Shown here: in pieces, positions 62,232 through 64,000 of the stretch
Layout: the number at the start of each line of letters is the position of its first letter
Numbering within the stretch: position 1 is the stretch's first letter
Assembly (NCBI GenBank): GCA_964396265.1
Contig: CAYNEM010000015.1
Location: 1-64,000, forward strand
Source of the DNA: EA-27 sp964396265
Lineage (GTDB): Archaea; Thermoplasmatota; Thermoplasmata; RBG-16-68-12; EA-27
Reading direction: 5' to 3'
Length of the DNA stretch: 64,000 nt
Notes under the pieces: model-generated
What the model was told of the DNA's origin: nothing
Database searches by the model: none
What the model saw: the letters and a program-made list of their open reading frames with translations, nothing else
Made by a program: the position numbers and the translations under genes

Positions 62232-63134
62232 TCAGGTAGGGAGCGAATCACGAACCCTCTTGGAATCCTTTTTTCTTTCTTCTTTTCTTCTTTTCTGTTC
62301 TGTCGCGAGCACGTGCGCGAGCCGTAGCGGTTCCGGATTTCGCATGACGGTCACACGCCGCACGATTCTCACGGCGGTCCGCAGAGACACACGATGACCG
62401 ACGGAGACGAACAGGGGCCTCGCGGACGATGACGCGCGCAGCGCGTATCCGAGAATCTCGCCCTCGACCCGGACGGGGACGGACTCGCCGATGCCCGGTC
62501 GTCGCTGCATCGTCCCGGAGAGCGGGTTCTTGGCGACCCCGATCGTCCGCAGCCCGAGCCTGACGCCCACGAGGCACGCGATCCCGCAGCGCGCCGGATG
62601 AAGACGACCGTGGCCGTCGACGAGGAGGACGGAGGGCCGCGTCTCGAGGCGGACGATGGCATCCCGAATGATGGGGAACTCGCGCTGCGATAGGTACGTC
62701 GGGATGTACGGGAAGTCGATCTCCCGTGTCGCCTCCGCCCGCTCGACCACGGCCAGGTCGGGATAACGAAGGACCACCGCCGTCGCAAACCCGCGATCCC
62801 CGTCATACGACACGTCGACGCCCGCAATCGTGTGCACGGCGCGGATGTCGTCGCACGACGAAATCTTGGCGGCGACCGCGAGCTGCGACGCGCGCAGCTT
62901 CTCGAGGGGGGCATCGCCCGCGAAGTCTGTGAAGATCCGAGCGCTCGCCACGGGTCCCCCGCTCCCTGAGACGACGCGGGAGGACCCGGGAACCTCCGGG
63001 TTGGCGTTCACGAAACGTGCCACCGCCATGCTCGCACGAACGTCCCCGAGGGCGCGCGCGATGTCCCCAAAACGCGCCATTCTCCCCTCGGGAATCTGGC
63101 GGAGGAGGCGCGCGACGTCCCGGCGGAAGTCCAT
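62232..63134 (-). CDS. nfi: Alkyltransferase-like domain fused to endonuclease V
   Basis: 300 residues from ATG 63134. Residues 1-75 are a DNA-binding alkyltransferase domain (LRQIPEGRMARFGDIARALG, then SMAVARFVNANPEVPG). The PCHR active site of O6-alkylguanine methyltransferases is replaced by VPGSSRVVSG, so the Cys is absent. From about residue 80 comes endonuclease V: VHTIAGVDVSYDGDRGFATA, PSVLLVDGHGRLHPARCGIA, VGVRLGLRTIGVAKNPLSG and GYALRASSSARPLFVSVGHR. It cleaves near deaminated bases (inosine). The C-terminal tail is Lys/Arg/Glu-rich. Ferroplasma has a similar fusion with an active alkyltransferase. Confidence 0.88.
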   Translation of the reverse strand: MDFRRDVARLLRQIPEGRMARFGDIARALGDVRASMAVARFVNANPEVPGSSRVVSGSGGPVASARIFTDFAGDAPLEKLRASQLAVAAKISSCDDIRAVHTIAGVDVSYDGDRGFATAVVLRYPDLAVVERAEATREIDFPYIPTYLSQREFPIIRDAIVRLETRPSVLLVDGHGRLHPARCGIACLVGVRLGLRTIGVAKNPLSGTMQRRPGIGESVPVRVEGEILGYALRASSSARPLFVSVGHRVSLRTAVRIVRRVTVMRNPEPLRLAHVLATEQKRRKEERKKDSKRVRDSLPT

Positions 63135-63195
63135 GTCGCGCCTATCCACCGTTGTCTCCGATAATGTTATCCTTAGCCCTCCGTTCGACGCGGCC

Positions 63196-64000
63196 GTGCC
63201 GACCCTGCTGCTGCGAAACGCATGGATCGTCACGCAGAATGCGAAGCGCGAGGTGTTCCGTGGGGACGTACTCGCGGAGGACGGAAGGATCGCGGCGGTC
63301 GGGGTGGTGCGAGGCGGCGCGGACGAGGAACGAGATTGCACGGACTGTCTCGTCGTTCCCGGCCTGATCAACGTCCACGGCCACGTCGCGAATTCCCTGT
63401 TGCGCGGTCTCGCGGACGACGTCCCCCTCCAGGCGATGCTCGAGAAGGCGTTCGCGGTCGACGCGAAGCTCACGCGGCGGGACGTGCAGATCGGGGCGCT
63501 CCTAGGGATCTTGGAGATGCTCAAGTCGGGGACGACGTCGTTCGTCGACCTGTTCTACTGGGAGGACGAGGTCGCGCGGGCGGTCCGCGAGGCGGGCATC
63601 CGAGGGTTCCTCGCGTGGACGGTGCTCGACGCGGAGTTCACGACGCAGCGAGGCACGCCGGTCAAGAACGCGGAGCAGTTCGTGAAGAAGCACAAGGGCC
63701 ACGGCCTCGTGAACCCCATGGTCGGCGTCATGGGCGTGTACGTGTGCTCCGAGGAGACATACCTCGCCGCCAAGGATGTCGCCGAGAGGGAGGATGTCCT
63801 CCTCCACGGGCACTTGTCCGAGACGCGGACCGAGGTGTACGAGCACGAGAAGAAGACGGGAACGCGGCCGGTCGAGTGGTTGGACAAGATCGGGTTCCTC
63901 GGCCCGCGGTTCTCCGCCGCGCATTGCGTGTGGGTCACGATCAACGAGGTTCGCACGCTCGCCCGTCGCGAGGTGGGTGTCGCCCACTGCCCGGTCAGCA
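63196..64000 (+). CDS. Amidohydrolase (chlorohydrolase/adenosine deaminase-type), 3' end outside window
   Basis: 268 residues are visible from GTG 63196. The first metal site is LVVPGLINVHGHVANSLLRG with HxH, then LHGHLSETRTEVYEH and the AAHCVWV segment. This layout matches the TRZ/ATZ and MtaD/DadD families that deaminate methylthioadenosine, S-adenosylhomocysteine or deoxyadenosine. The downstream metal-binding Asp lies beyond the window. It is divergent from the endonuclease V gene across a 61-base spacer. Confidence 0.82.
   Translation, partial: MPTLLLRNAWIVTQNAKREVFRGDVLAEDGRIAAVGVVRGGADEERDCTDCLVVPGLINVHGHVANSLLRGLADDVPLQAMLEKAFAVDAKLTRRDVQIGALLGILEMLKSGTTSFVDLFYWEDEVARAVREAGIRGFLAWTVLDAEFTTQRGTPVKNAEQFVKKHKGHGLVNPMVGVMGVYVCSEETYLAAKDVAEREDVLLHGHLSETRTEVYEHEKKTGTRPVEWLDKIGFLGPRFSAAHCVWVTINEVRTLARREVGVAHCPVS

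Noticed and set aside
62269..62294. T-rich tract as a transcription terminator
   Set aside because: It lies inside the endonuclease V frame and encodes its Lys-rich tail; it could still stop plus-strand transcripts, but this cannot be shown.

Overview
The window is high-GC archaeal DNA. The lineage calls rest on a TATA-binding protein (60432-60980), ribosomal protein S17e (48384-48602), an RNase P Rpr2/Rpp21-type subunit (51427-51762), an archaeal replicative-type ATP-dependent DNA ligase (39792-41396), and TATA-like boxes 25-35 bases before many starts, as expected for leaderless archaeal mRNAs. The many large secreted PKD/CARDB/beta-helix proteins, the alkyltransferase-like/endonuclease V fusion (a fusion type described from Ferroplasma) and the aerobic-type metabolism suggest a heterotrophic member of the Thermoplasmatota from soil or sediment. 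That placement is inference; no 16S gene is present. No tRNA, rRNA or CRISPR array was recognised.

Layout. 1-3587: large secreted protein running off the left edge. 3845-7216: leuC, leuD and leuB-type genes, with a retropepsin-like protease encoded antisense between leuC and leuD. 7242-8774: small, partly decayed genes, including a frameshifted HNH endonuclease and a TIGR02391-like protein. 8752-15791: a winged-helix/TPR regulator divergent from three secreted-protein genes. 15843-18392: lipA, an orphan 2-oxoacid dehydrogenase E1-alpha and a GNAT acetyltransferase. 18547-24701: a surface-glycan style cluster with a nucleotidyltransferase-fold protein, a GT2/GT-C fusion, two methyltransferases and a convergent GT2. 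24702-27105: lower-GC stretch with a transposase remnant, a small winged-helix protein and two secreted proteins. 27187-31493: fixX, fixC, etfB/fixA and etfA/fixB, interrupted by a cupin. 32038-37877: lipB, lpd, a small membrane protein, E2, E1-beta and E1-alpha, a full 2-oxoacid dehydrogenase operon with its octanoyltransferase. 38035-48084: transporters, a VapBC pair, DNA ligase, a SufR-like regulator, Ku, a LigD-type ligase and 3-hydroxyacyl-CoA dehydrogenase. 48086-52933: S17e, a three-gene ABC exporter, the RNase P subunit and an Xaa-Pro peptidase. 52978-64000: an Asp-rich secreted protein, deacetylase, CBS protein, acylphosphatase, TatD-type hydrolase, secreted protein, TBP, ketopantoate reductase, alkyltransferase-like/endonuclease V fusion and an amidohydrolase cut by the right edge.

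How the genes fit together. LipA and LipB can build lipoate on the E2 of the operon at 34500-37877, and Lpd reoxidises it, so the window encodes both a 2-oxoacid dehydrogenase complex and its cofactor assembly. EtfAB with FixC and FixX forms a route from flavoprotein dehydrogenases to quinone and ferredoxin, and the 3-hydroxyacyl-CoA dehydrogenase fits with acyl-CoA oxidation. Ku and the LigD-type ligase lie 0.5 kb apart and suggest non-homologous end joining. The many exported proteins and the glycan cluster point to an elaborate cell surface.
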